Source of the DNA: Pseudonocardia lacus
Lineage (GTDB): Bacteria > Actinomycetota > Actinomycetes > Mycobacteriales > Pseudonocardiaceae
NCBI RefSeq assembly: GCF_018531445.1
Contig: NZ_JAHDTH010000033.1
Location: forward strand, 1 to 49,670
DNA length: 49,670 nt
Reading direction: 5' to 3'
The position numbers and the translations under genes were made by a program. Under the pieces are notes generated by a model that saw only the letters and a program-made list of their open reading frames with translations, made no database searches and had not been told where the DNA came from. Shown here in pieces: positions 25,028 through 33,395 of the stretch. Each line of letters starts with the position of its first letter. The first letter of the stretch is position 1.

Positions 25028-25963
25028 ATGGCGCGGGTGCTCACCACCGACGCGGTCGGGCCGCGCGAGCGGCTCGCCTACTGGAACGAGGCGGTGTCCG
25101 ACGCCTACGTCCAGCTGTCCTGCACGGCCCCCGCCGACGACGTCGTCGGCGACATCCACGTCGACTCGCTGGCCACCCTGGCGCTGTCCCGGGTGACCGC
25201 CACGGCGCAGCGGGTCACCCGGACCCCGTCGCTGATCGCCCGCGCCGCCGAGGACTACTTCCTGGTGTCGATCCAGACCCGGGGGACCGGGCGGGTCACC
25301 CAGGACGGGCGCACCGCGGTCCTGCACCCCGGCGACTTCGCGCTCTACGACTCCACCCGCCCCTACGAGCTCGACTTCACCGGCGGCTTCCAGCAGTACG
25401 TGCTGATGCTGCCCGGTCCCGCGCTGCGCTCCCGGCTGCGCGCGGCACCGGAGCTGACCGCGCGCGGCGTGCACGGTTCCCGCGGCGCCGGCCACCTGAT
25501 GATCGAGATGATCCGGACGCTGGCGGCGGACGCCGCCGTGCTGGAGCCGGCGGCCGCCGCCGCGGTGGCCCACGGCGTCGAACACATCGTCGTCGCAGGG
25601 CTCAGCTCCCTGGTCGGCGCCGTCCCGGAACCGTCCGCGGCGGCCCGCCGCGAGCAGGTGAAGGCCTGTGCGCGGGCCCGACTGCGGGACCCGGGGCTGA
25701 CCGTCGCCGCGATCGCCGCGCAACTGCACACGTCGGTCAGCACGCTGCACCGCGCGTTCGCGGGTGAGCCGTACACGATCGCCGAGTGGATCTGGGCCCG
25801 GCGGCTGGAGGCCGTGCGCGCCGACCTGTGCGACCCCGCCCTGCGCCACCGCACGATCAGCGACCTGGCGTTCGGGTGGGGCTTCGTCGACGCCTCGCAC
25901 TTCAGCCGCGCCTTCCGGGCCCGCTACGGCTGCGCGCCCCGCGAGGTCAGGCCGCGCGGGTGA
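25028..25963 (+). CDS. AraC-family regulator, likely activator of the nitrilase, 311 aa
   Basis: The N-terminal two thirds matches the AraC-binding-like domain of the NitR/XylS group (YFLVSIQTRGTGRVTQDGRTAVLHPGDFALYDSTRPYELDF, the cupin-like core). The C-terminal AraC double helix-turn-helix spans about residues 215-308, with LTVAAIAAQLHTSVSTLHRAF and the conserved second-helix segment ISDLAFGWGFVDASHFSRAFRARYG. Length is typical. Divergent placement from the nitrilase suggests it responds to a nitrile, amide or acid inducer. Confidence 0.92.
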   Translation: MARVLTTDAVGPRERLAYWNEAVSDAYVQLSCTAPADDVVGDIHVDSLATLALSRVTATAQRVTRTPSLIARAAEDYFLVSIQTRGTGRVTQDGRTAVLHPGDFALYDSTRPYELDFTGGFQQYVLMLPGPALRSRLRAAPELTARGVHGSRGAGHLMIEMIRTLAADAAVLEPAAAAAVAHGVEHIVVAGLSSLVGAVPEPSAAARREQVKACARARLRDPGLTVAAIAAQLHTSVSTLHRAFAGEPYTIAEWIWARRLEAVRADLCDPALRHRTISDLAFGWGFVDASHFSRAFRARYGCAPREVRPRG

Positions 25964-25978
25964 GCGCTGCCGGTCGGG

Positions 25979-27808
25979 TCAGGGCCGCCGGACGGCGGCG
26001 TACATGTCCTCGATCCGCTCCGCCCAGCGCTGCTCGACCTTGTCGCGCCGGATCTTGAGCGAGGCGGTCAGCTCGCCGGACTCGACGGCGGGCGGGTCGA
26101 TCGTCCGCCAGTGCTTCACGGTCTCGAAGGACGCCAGCTCGGCGTTCGTCGCGCGGACGTGGGCGTCGAGCGCGTCGACGACGGCGTCCTCGCGGGTAGG
26201 GCCGTCCGCGCGGGCCAGGTGGTCGGCGACCGAGTCGGGGTCGAGCGCCAGCAGCGCCACGCAGTACGGCCGCCCGTCGCCGACGACCACCGCCTCGGAG
26301 ACGAGGGGCGAGAGCTTCAGCGCCCCCTCGATCTTGGCCGGGGCGACGTACTTGCCGCCCGAGGTCTTGATCAGCTCCTTCTTGCGCCCGGTGATCGTGA
26401 GGTAGCCCTCGTCGTCCAGGCTGCCCAGGTCGCCGGTGTGGAACCAGCCGTCCCCGTCGATCGCGGCGCGGGTCTCCTCCTCCCGGCCGTGGTAGCCGGC
26501 GGTGATGTTCCGACCTCGGGCGAGGACCTCCCCGTCCGCGGCGATCCGCAGCTCCACGCCCGGCAGCGCCTGCCCCACGGTCCCCGGGCGCACCCGGCCC
26601 GGGCGGTTGGCGGTCAGCCCCGGGCAGGTCTCGGTGAGGCCGTAGGCCTCGTAGACCCGCAGCCCCAGCGACCACAGGAACAGCAGGACGTCCGGCTGCA
26701 GCGGCGCGGACCCGCTGAGCAGACCGTCCGCCCGGTCCAGCCCGAGGCCGGCGCGGATCCGGGCGAGGACCACGCGGTCGGCCACCGCCCAACGCACGCG
26801 CGCGAACCCCGACGGCGCCCCACCCCGCAGCCGCGTCGCCGCGATCTCCTCCCCCACGCCCAGCGCCCACCTCGCCAGTGCGCGCCGGGGAGCGGGCGAT
26901 CCCTCGACGCGACGCAGCACCCCGGCCCGCAGCTTCTCGTAGACGCGGGGGGCAGCCGGGACGAAGCCCGGCCGGGTCTCGACGAGGTCGGCGACCAGCG
27001 TCGGCACCGACGACAGCACCAGTGGCAGGTCGTGCACCGGGGCGGCGAACTGGACGAGCCGCCCGAACGAATGGGCCAGCGGCAGGAACAGGAACAGCCC
27101 GGCCCCGCGCATCGAGTCGGTCAGGATGCCGACCTCGGCGGTCCCGGCGACGATCGCCAGGTGGTTGGCGCTGGTCTGGGTGACCGCCTTCGGGGGCCCG
27201 GTGGTGCCCGAGGTGTAGGTGAACGTCGCGAGGTCCTCCGCCGAGACCGAGGTGCGCCGCGCCGCGAGGTCGGCGCGGACGGACTCCAGGTGCGCCCGCC
27301 CGCGCTCCTCCAGCGCGCTCAGCGACTCCCAGTCGTCGCCGGGTTCCAGACCGGTCGGGTCGATGACGACCACGTGCTCCAGGAGGAGCTCGGACGGCTC
27401 GTGGTCGCGGCCGAAGAACCGGAAGCCCTCCCGGATGGCGACGGCCTTCCGGTAGAGCGCGGCGTCGCCGACGACCAGGACGCGGATCCCGGTGTCCACG
27501 TGCGCGTAGCCGATCTCGGGCGCCAGCAGGCTGGTGTAGATCGGCACGGTCCGGGCCGCGATCGACAGCGCCGCGAAGTCGCAGGCGATCCACGCCGCGG
27601 ACGTCTCGGCCAACAGGCCGACCCGGTCGCCGGGCCGCAGGGGCGCCGGACCGGTCAGCAGCCCGGCGGCGACGCGGTCGACGCGGTCCCGCAGCTGCGC
27701 CCAGGTCACGTCGGTCCAGGCGCCGCCCTCGCGGTGGCGCAGGGCGAGGCCCACCGGGGAGGCGTCCGCGCGGTCGTGCACCAGCGTGGCGAGGGTGGCG
27801 AACGGCAT
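25979..27808 (-). CDS. Long-chain acyl-CoA synthetase (FadD15-like), 609 aa
   Basis: AMP-forming enzyme of the long-chain fatty acid group. The ATP motif is FTYTSGTTGPPK near residues 185-196. YEAYGLTETCPG is the adenylate motif, WFHTGDLG and GRKKELIKTSGGKYVAPAKIE form the hinge and FadD signature, and the C-terminal Lys is in SGELTASLKIRRDKV. About 600 residues and an internal extra helical region (RRALARWALGVGEEIAATRLRGG) match FadD15/ACSL types. It is the last gene of the TetR-SnoaL-synthetase set and appears to have its own operator-controlled, leaderless promoter. Confidence 0.92.
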   Translation of the reverse strand: MPFATLATLVHDRADASPVGLALRHREGGAWTDVTWAQLRDRVDRVAAGLLTGPAPLRPGDRVGLLAETSAAWIACDFAALSIAARTVPIYTSLLAPEIGYAHVDTGIRVLVVGDAALYRKAVAIREGFRFFGRDHEPSELLLEHVVVIDPTGLEPGDDWESLSALEERGRAHLESVRADLAARRTSVSAEDLATFTYTSGTTGPPKAVTQTSANHLAIVAGTAEVGILTDSMRGAGLFLFLPLAHSFGRLVQFAAPVHDLPLVLSSVPTLVADLVETRPGFVPAAPRVYEKLRAGVLRRVEGSPAPRRALARWALGVGEEIAATRLRGGAPSGFARVRWAVADRVVLARIRAGLGLDRADGLLSGSAPLQPDVLLFLWSLGLRVYEAYGLTETCPGLTANRPGRVRPGTVGQALPGVELRIAADGEVLARGRNITAGYHGREEETRAAIDGDGWFHTGDLGSLDDEGYLTITGRKKELIKTSGGKYVAPAKIEGALKLSPLVSEAVVVGDGRPYCVALLALDPDSVADHLARADGPTREDAVVDALDAHVRATNAELASFETVKHWRTIDPPAVESGELTASLKIRRDKVEQRWAERIEDMYAAVRRP

Positions 27809-27819
27809 GAGGGACAAGG

Positions 27820-27838
27820 TACCGACTGTCAGTCGGTA
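27820..27838. promoter_or_regulatory. TetR operator upstream of the acyl-CoA synthetase
   Basis: TACCGACTG-T-CAGTCGGTA is a perfect 19-bp palindrome. On the minus strand it abuts TACCTT (27821-27816), a likely -10 box 7 bases before the ATG, so bound protein would block the promoter. It shares the ACCGACT-N3-AGTCGGT core with a second site at 28345-28361. Confidence 0.8.
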
Positions 27839-27857
27839 GTGAAGGGACCGAGGGGGA

Positions 27858-28304
27858 CTACGGGGTCCGCCCCGCGCGCCGGTAGGCGGCGGCCTGCTGG
27901 GCGCCGTCGACCCAGACGTCCTTGCGGGTGACCAGCCCGGCCGCGTCGACGTCGACCACGTCGACCAGGGCGATGCGGGCGGTGAACGCGCCACCGTCGA
28001 CGGCGGGCAGATCGACCACCATGGTCCACTCCAGGACCCAGTGGCCGTCGCCGAGCAGCAACCGGTCGACCTCGGCCCGGTAACCCGGGAAGTCCAGGAA
28101 GACCTGGGCGAAGCGCTGCCGCAGCGCGGCCCGACCCCGGACCCGGTCGCCACCGCCGCGCAGGGCGAAGGTGGAGTCCTCGGTGTGCAGCGCGACGATC
28201 GCGTCGGGGTCCTTCGCCTCCCACGCCGCGTGGTACCGGTCGAACACCCGCTGCAGCACCTCGCGCTGCACGGCGACCTCGGGCTGGGCCAGCACTGCGG
28301 ACAT
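27858..28304 (-). CDS. SnoaL/NTF2-like protein, 148 aa
   Basis: Cone-shaped NTF2/SnoaL fold: an N-terminal helix with FDRYHAAWEAKDPDAIVALHTEDSTF, then alternating strands with LLLGDGHWVLEWTMVVDLPAVDG and VDVVDVDAAGLVTRKDVWVD. The family includes ketosteroid isomerases, polyketide cyclases and binding proteins; no definite catalytic residue can be assigned. AGGAGG precedes the ATG by 5 bases. It lies between the TetR gene and the acyl-CoA synthetase, and its promoter has its own operator, suggesting an enzyme or carrier in the same lipid/acyl pathway. Confidence 0.85.
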   Translation of the reverse strand: MSAVLAQPEVAVQREVLQRVFDRYHAAWEAKDPDAIVALHTEDSTFALRGGGDRVRGRAALRQRFAQVFLDFPGYRAEVDRLLLGDGHWVLEWTMVVDLPAVDGGAFTARIALVDVVDVDAAGLVTRKDVWVDGAQQAAAYRRAGRTP

Positions 28305-28344
28305 CGGGACCTCCTGGACCTGGGTGGACCGTCCCGGGAAGCTT

Positions 28345-28361
28345 ACCGACTACGAGTCGGT
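28345..28361. promoter_or_regulatory. TetR operator upstream of the SnoaL gene, containing the tetR stop codon
   Basis: ACCGACT-ACG-AGTCGGT is an inverted repeat with 7-bp arms. The TAG stop codon of the TetR gene (28352-28350) lies inside it. On the minus strand it abuts TAAGCT (28345-28340), a likely -10 box for the SnoaL gene. Geometry is almost identical to the site at 27820. Confidence 0.8.
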
Positions 28362-28991
28362 TTTGGCGACGAGCCCGGAGAGGAGGTCCCGCAGCACCTC
28401 GCCGTACTCGGACGCCGCACGATCCGGCTCCGGCGCGCGCCCGGTGGCCAGCGCGGCCTCCATCACCGCACCCAGCAGCAGGCGCGTCGCCGACGCCACC
28501 CGCCGCGGATCGGTGCCCGCCGGCAGGATGGCCTCCAGGGCGGCGCGCGTCATGCCGGCGAAGTGGGCGTCGTCGATCTCGCGCCAGCGCTCCCAGCCCA
28601 GCACCTCCGGGCCCTCGACGAGCACCAGCCGCCGACGCGCGGGATGCGCCGCCCGCCTCAGGTAGCCCTCCAGCGCGGCGGCCAGGTCATCGCTCGACAG
28701 CGGCGCCGGACGCCGGTCGGCCCGCAGCTCGTCGGCGATCTCCCCCTGCAACCGGTCCACCACCGCGTCGAGCAGCGCCTTCTTGGAGGGGAAGTGGTGG
28801 TAGAAGGCGCCCTTGGCCACCCGCGCCCGCGCCACCACGTCGTCGATGGTCACCGCGGCGTACCCGCCGTCGGTCATCAACTCCCGCCCCGCCCCGAGGA
28901 TCGCGGCGATCGTGCGCTCGCTGCGCTCCCGCTGGCTCACCACCGCGGCATTCTCGCCGATCTCCGCACCCCGCGAACGCGCGCCCGCCAC
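28350..28991 (-). CDS. TetR-family repressor of the SnoaL/acyl-CoA synthetase locus, 213 aa
   Basis: TetR helix-turn-helix at about residues 27-72: TIAAILGAGRELMTDGGYAAVTIDDVVARARVAKGAFYHHFPSKK, with the GAFYHHFPSK signature. The C-terminal domain is helical and hydrophobic, typical of acyl-CoA or lipid-binding TetR proteins. Two near-identical operators occur in front of the next two genes, but no copy is visible upstream of the repressor itself, so it may not be autoregulated. The GTG start at 28991 is uncertain; an internal GTG (VSQRERSERT) is an alternative. Confidence 0.88.
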   Translation of the reverse strand: MAGARSRGAEIGENAAVVSQRERSERTIAAILGAGRELMTDGGYAAVTIDDVVARARVAKGAFYHHFPSKKALLDAVVDRLQGEIADELRADRRPAPLSSDDLAAALEGYLRRAAHPARRRLVLVEGPEVLGWERWREIDDAHFAGMTRAALEAILPAGTDPRRVASATRLLLGAVMEAALATGRAPEPDRAASEYGEVLRDLLSGLVAKTDS

Positions 28992-29093
28992 GTCGGCGAC
29001 GTCGGGGGTGGTCGCGCAGTTGCCGCCGACGCGACCGGATGTGGTGGTACCCGGGTGGAACGGCCCGCCGGGGACGCGGGCCCGAACCGGCGC

Positions 29094-31352
29094 CTACGGC
29101 TGGCCGGCGGCAGAGCGGGCGAGGTCCTCGACCACTTCCGCGGCCTCGTCCGCGACCGCGGTCGGCAGCTTCGGCGCCACGGCCGGCCAGGGACGCAGCC
29201 CCTGGACGACGTGGGCGTAGAAGGTGTCCACGGCGGCGTGCACGCTGGGGATGAAGGCCTTGCTCAGGCCGTTGCGCTTGGTGCCCATCGGAGCGGACAG
29301 CGTGAGCCGGAAGGCGCGGACCTCCGCGGACGGGTCGGGCAGCAGCGTCACCTCGTCGGTGCGGACGTCCTTGAGCAGCTCGCAGGAGGTCTGGTCCCGC
29401 CGGGCGAAGAGCACCTCGACGCTGAGCTGGTCGGGTGCCTCGCCGAGCTGGCGCAGCAGCCAGGCGACGCGGCGCTTCGCGGTCCCCTCCCGGGGCGCGT
29501 CGATCTCGATGCTGGTCCGGATCTGGCTGGTGCGCAGGTCGGCGATCACGGTCACCGGGCCGACGGCGTCCGGGATCCGCAAGGTCGTGCGCAGGACCCC
29601 GTCCGCGGCCAGACCGTTGATGGCCTCCTGCAGCCGGGCGTTGTGGTCCGTGGCCTGCTTGCGCGGCAGCGCCAGCCCGACGGCGACGCCGAGCTGGCTG
29701 GTCAGTCGCATGCTCAGGTGGCGGACGAGCTTCTCCCAGGCAGCCGCCACGGACTCCGTCTTGCGGTCGGTCGCGCGTAGCGTGCGGGCCACCACCGCTT
29801 CACGGACCGCCACCCAGGCGGTGCCCATGTCGTCGAACCCGGCGGCGCCGGACTTGGGGTGCTCCAGGTAGCGGATCAGCTCGGCCAGCACCCACGCCTG
29901 CAGCCGGTCGTCGAGGCCGCGGTGCGCCAGTTGCATCTGGGCCTCGTGCAGCACCTCGGACCACGAGATGTGGTGCAGCGCGACCTTGCGGAGCTTGCGG
30001 CCGTCGACGGCGACCGGGTGCGCCCCGCCCACCGGCGCGATGTCGTTGGACAGCGTGATCACCGCGTCGTACTTGCGGCGCTGCGCGACGTCGAGGTACT
30101 GCTCGACCTGCTCGGTGCGCAACGAACTCGTCCCGGTCTTGACCTCCAGCAGCGCGGTCCAGATCCGACCGGCCCGGGCCACCCGGATCACCCCGTCCGG
30201 GATGACCGTGCGGTCGTCGAGCTTGTACTGGACCTCCAGGTAGGTCTCGATCGTGCCGGCCGGGCCGCCGAACCGGGACACCAGAGCCCGACCGAAGTCG
30301 CGGACGGCCACCATCGTCGACAGCAGCGTCGAGGTCGCCCTCTTCTCCTGCTCCGCGGCCGCGCCGACGCCGGATATCGAGAACAGCCGCGCGGGCTGCC
30401 ACGTGTCCTGCTCCGCCAGCGTCGGTCTCGCCAGGGTCGCTGCTGTCGTCCGGCGCTTGCGCGTCGCGACCCCGCGCCTGGGTGCCCTGCTCCGCCCCGC
30501 GCCACGGGGGTCGGGCACCGCATCGGCGCCGGGCGGCACGACGGCGACGTCCGGTACCCCGGCGTCGACGATCTGCCCGGACGCCGCGTCCCCGTCCGGG
30601 AGCTGCTCGGCGGCGACCACGACGATGTCGTCCGGGCCGGCCGGCTCGTCCGCCGCGACGCCGACGATCCCCGTCGGCTCACCACCGGGACCGGGCTCGG
30701 CGGCCACCGTGTGGGGTTCCGACGCGACGGTGGCCGTCAACGCGGCGGGTGCCGGCTCGTGGTCGGGCGCCGGCTCGGCGTCGACGTCGGGCTCGTTGTC
30801 GACGGTGATCCCGTAGTCGGTGGCCAGCCCGGCCAGGCCAGAGGCCCAACCCTGGCCGATCGCGCGGAACTTCCAGTGCCCCGCGCGCAGGTACAGCTCG
30901 CCGATGACCATCGCGGTCTCCGGACCGGCGTCGGTGACGTCGTAGCTCAGCCGCGTCGCGCCGGCGGAGTCGGTCACGGTGAGGCTCAGCTGTGCGAGCG
31001 TGCCGAACCCCAGTCCCGGCTCCGCGTCCAGGCTGGCCGCGATGACCACTGTCGACACTGCGTCGGGCAGCGCTTCGAGGTCCACCGCCACCCGGTCGTC
31101 ACCCCGGTCGTCGGCGGACCGCTTGCCCACCAACCGCACCGCGCCCTCGCCACCGACCGGCGCGTTGTAGAAGACGAAGTCCTCGTCCGACCGGACCCGG
31201 CCGTCACCGCCGAGCAGCAGCGCGGAGACGTCCACGTCGGCCGCCGACTTCGGGTCGGCCCACTCCACCACGACCTGCAGCTGGGCCCCCGCGACCTCCG
31301 ACTCCGGGAGCAGCGAGATGTTGGCGCCCTTGACCAGAACCGGATGATCCAC
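29094..31352 (-). CDS. TerD domain fused to a PD-(D/E)XK nuclease-like domain, 752 aa
   Basis: Residues 1-185 form a TerD-like calcium-binding beta-sandwich domain of the tellurite/stress-resistance family: VLVKGANISLL, ADVDVSALLL, SDEDFVFYNAP and a late YGITVDN. Residues about 186-320 are an Ala/Pro/Asp/Glu-rich linker followed by a basic patch (RSRAPRRGVATRKRR). Residues about 345-480 resemble a PD-(D/E)XK nuclease: E373, the PDG of residues 385-387 (D386), then E403-V-K405 in LLEVKTG and a following Q-rich helix. The rest is an uncharacterised alpha/beta region. The GTG start has GAGGT 7 bases upstream. Domain identification rests on motifs; the nuclease could be inactive or act on RNA or DNA. 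Confidence 0.8.
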   Translation of the reverse strand: MDHPVLVKGANISLLPESEVAGAQLQVVVEWADPKSAADVDVSALLLGGDGRVRSDEDFVFYNAPVGGEGAVRLVGKRSADDRGDDRVAVDLEALPDAVSTVVIAASLDAEPGLGFGTLAQLSLTVTDSAGATRLSYDVTDAGPETAMVIGELYLRAGHWKFRAIGQGWASGLAGLATDYGITVDNEPDVDAEPAPDHEPAPAALTATVASEPHTVAAEPGPGGEPTGIVGVAADEPAGPDDIVVVAAEQLPDGDAASGQIVDAGVPDVAVVPPGADAVPDPRGAGRSRAPRRGVATRKRRTTAATLARPTLAEQDTWQPARLFSISGVGAAAEQEKRATSTLLSTMVAVRDFGRALVSRFGGPAGTIETYLEVQYKLDDRTVIPDGVIRVARAGRIWTALLEVKTGTSSLRTEQVEQYLDVAQRRKYDAVITLSNDIAPVGGAHPVAVDGRKLRKVALHHISWSEVLHEAQMQLAHRGLDDRLQAWVLAELIRYLEHPKSGAAGFDDMGTAWVAVREAVVARTLRATDRKTESVAAAWEKLVRHLSMRLTSQLGVAVGLALPRKQATDHNARLQEAINGLAADGVLRTTLRIPDAVGPVTVIADLRTSQIRTSIEIDAPREGTAKRRVAWLLRQLGEAPDQLSVEVLFARRDQTSCELLKDVRTDEVTLLPDPSAEVRAFRLTLSAPMGTKRNGLSKAFIPSVHAAVDTFYAHVVQGLRPWPAVAPKLPTAVADEAAEVVEDLARSAAGQP

Positions 31353-31483
31353 GCCAAGACCTCGGTGCGGTAGCCAGGACGTTACTCAGCGCAGGTGAAC
31401 GGCGTGCGCCTGCCGCGCCGGCCGCAACGTGTGCACGGTGACTCGCAGAGGTGCTGGCGTCCCCGCAGCGTCATGCGGGTTCT

Positions 31484-31930
31484 CGCAGCCCGCCGGCCGG
31501 CTGCGACCACACAGCCCGCGCTGCGAGACGCGCTCAGCGCTGCGAACCACCCCGGTGCGCCCGACGCGGACCCTCGCAACCCTGGGTGCGTCGCGCAGCC
31601 TCCCGTGAGTCGTCGCAGCCCGCCGGCCGGCTGCGACCACACCGCCCGAGCTGCGAGGCACATCCAGCGCTGCGAGCCGCCCGGGTGCGTCCTCGCAACC
31701 CTGGGTGCGTCGCGCAGCTTCAGGTGGGTTGTCGCAGCCCGCCGGCGGGCTGCGACGACCCACCGTGCGCTGCGAGGCGCAGCTGAGTCTGCGAGGACGC
31801 GCTGGGGCGGGCGCGCAGCGCGGGCGGGGCGCGCAGCGCGGAGTGGGGCGCGCAGCGCGGAGTGGGGCGCGCAGCGCGGAATGGGGCGCGCAGCGCGGGG
31901 GGTGTTGTCGCAGCGGGCCGGCGGGTTGCG
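31484..31930. repeat. Array of hairpin-headed interspersed repeats
   Basis: CGCAGCC-N8-GGCTGCG hairpins occur at 31484-31505, 31614-31635 and 31733-31754, with a degenerate copy at 31909-31930. The first three head units of about 119-130 bp with the common internal words CTGCGAC(C/G)AC, GCTGCGAG, CAGCGCTGCGA and, in two units, CTCGCAACCCTGGGTGCGTCGCGCAGC. The units are diverged, which suggests an old repeat family rather than recent duplication. Confidence 0.7.
31807..31901. repeat. Five tandem 19-bp repeats
   Basis: Consensus GGGGCGCGCAGCGCGGAGT. The copies at 31826, 31845 and 31864 are nearly identical; those at 31807 and 31883 are more diverged. They lie inside the third hairpin-headed unit and lengthen it relative to the other units, as expected from slippage. 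Confidence 0.75.
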
Positions 31931-31987
31931 AGAACACGCTCAGGGCTGCGAGGTGGGCCCGGGGCCGCTGCCGGGGCGGGCGCAACA

Positions 31988-32003
31988 CCGCACCCCGGTG
32001 CGG
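31988..32003 (-). terminator. Hairpin after the solute-binding lipoprotein gene
   Basis: CCGCACC-CC-GGTGCGG begins 6 bases after the stop codon of the lipoprotein gene on the minus strand. It is a probable terminator of the conservon-like operon; no U tract. Confidence 0.55.
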
Positions 32004-32009
32004 ACCGCG

Positions 32010-33395
32010 TCAGAAGCCCTGGTACTTGTCGCCCGTCTGCTGGGCCAGCTTCTGGCCGTTCTCCAGGGCCGGGCCGATGTTGCCGTCGCCGGCGATCGCC
32101 GCGCTGATGTCCTGGGAGATCGTGGTGGCCAGGTCGGCGAACTCGGGGACGGCGACGTACTGGATGCCCACCGTCGGGCGCGGCTGCAGGCCGGGGCTGA
32201 CCGGGTCGGCCCGCTGGATGGACTCCAGGGTGATGTCGGCGAACGCCGAGGCCGCCGCCTGGTAGTCGGGGTTCTCGTAGGTCGAGGCGCGCTTGCCCGC
32301 GGGGACCCGCGACCACCCGAGCTGCTCGCCGACGAGGTTCTCGTACTCCTTGCTGGAGGCCCACAGGATGAACTTCGCGGCGTTGTCGGCGTTCTTGGAG
32401 TCCGCCGGCATGCCCCACGACCAGGCCCACAGCCAGCCGGCCGACTCGGTCCGGCTGACCGGCGCGTAGGCGTAGCCGATGCGGCCGGCGACCTGGCTCG
32501 CCGCCGGGTCCTCCAGCGTGCCGGCGCCCGAGGTCGCGTCGTACCACATGGCGACCTTGCCGGTGCTCATCGCGTCGAGGCACTCGGTGAACCCGGAGGT
32601 CGCGGCGTCCGGCTCGCCGTGGGCGCGGACCAGGTCGACGTAGAACTGGGTGGCCTGGGCGAACTCCGGCGAGTTGACCTGCGCCCGCCAGTCCTCGGTG
32701 TACCAGGTGCCGCCGTAGGTGTTGATCACCGTGGTCAGCGGCGCGAACATCTCGCCCCAGCCCGGCAGGCCGCGCAGGCAGATGCCCCGCATGCCCGGCT
32801 GGGCGCCGTCGACCTGCGTCGCGAGCTGCGCGACCTGGTCCCAGGTCGGGCGCTCCGGCATCGTCAGGCCCCGTTGCTCGAAGACGTCCTTGCGGTACAT
32901 CAGCATCGACGACTCGCCGTAGAACGGCATGCCGTACATCAGGCCGTCGTCGCTGGACAGCAGCTCTGTCATGGACGGCAGCAGGTCGGCCGAGTCGAAG
33001 CCCTCGTCGGCCTCCGCGTAGCTGCTCACCTCGTGCAGCCAGCCGTTGCTGGCCCAGATCGGCACCTCGTAGGCGCCGATGGTGGCGACGTCGTACTGGC
33101 CCGTGCCGGTGGCGATGTCCTGGGTGACCTTCGAGCGCAGCTCGTTCTCCGGCAGGATCGTGAAGTTGACCTCGATCCCGGTGCGGGCGGTGAAGTTGGC
33201 CGCGGTCAGCTTCTGGATGTCCTGCATCTGCGGGTTGTCGACCATGAGAACGGTCAGCTCCCGGTCCTCCCCCGCCCCGTCGTCGACGCCGTCCGCGCCG
33301 GCGCACCCGGCCGCGACCAGGGCGAACGCGAGCGCTCCCGCCGTCAGGCGGGCCGAACGCCATCCCCGTCGGAGCACCACGTCCCCCTCACCCAT
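32010..33395 (-). CDS. Extracellular sugar-type solute-binding lipoprotein, 461 aa
   Basis: Type I extracellular solute-binding protein (ABC sugar/polyol family). The signal peptide ends in the lipobox VAAGC. The mature protein begins ELTVLMVDNPQMQDIQKLTAANFTARTGIEVNFTILPENELRSKV, a typical strand-helix start, and later has DVATIGAYEVPIWASNGWL and GKVAMWYDATS. No ABC permease or ATPase gene is adjacent. Instead it is the last gene of the conservon-like operon, and its ATG overlaps the GTPase gene's stop by 8 bases. A GTG 18 bases later has a better-spaced GAGGGG site. It may deliver a ligand signal to the upstream histidine kinase rather than feed a transporter. Confidence 0.87.
   Translation of the reverse strand: MGEGDVVLRRGWRSARLTAGALAFALVAAGCAGADGVDDGAGEDRELTVLMVDNPQMQDIQKLTAANFTARTGIEVNFTILPENELRSKVTQDIATGTGQYDVATIGAYEVPIWASNGWLHEVSSYAEADEGFDSADLLPSMTELLSSDDGLMYGMPFYGESSMLMYRKDVFEQRGLTMPERPTWDQVAQLATQVDGAQPGMRGICLRGLPGWGEMFAPLTTVINTYGGTWYTEDWRAQVNSPEFAQATQFYVDLVRAHGEPDAATSGFTECLDAMSTGKVAMWYDATSGAGTLEDPAASQVAGRIGYAYAPVSRTESAGWLWAWSWGMPADSKNADNAAKFILWASSKEYENLVGEQLGWSRVPAGKRASTYENPDYQAAASAFADITLESIQRADPVSPGLQPRPTVGIQYVAVPEFADLATTISQDISAAIAGDGNIGPALENGQKLAQQTGDKYQGF

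Larger units (their letters stand above)
31353..32009. other. Non-coding repeat-rich region, about 650 bases
   Basis: Long open frames exist on both strands but encode only repetitive Arg/Ala/Pro-rich peptides, as expected from GC-rich repeats, and none has a believable start. The region holds at least three hairpin-bearing repeat units, a degenerate fourth one, a 19-bp tandem array, and the terminator hairpin of the neighbouring lipoprotein gene. It separates the TerD-nuclease gene from the solute-binding protein; both are on the minus strand, so it lies upstream of the TerD gene. Confidence 0.75.

Noticed and set aside
31484..31930. Possible CRISPR array
   Set aside because: Unit lengths (119-130 bp) and diverged repeats do not match CRISPR repeats and spacers, and no cas gene is nearby.
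31386..31988. Long open reading frames on both strands in the repeat region
   Set aside because: They encode repetitive Arg/Ala/Pro-rich peptides that follow the DNA repeats, have no ribosome-binding sites, and overlap on both strands.
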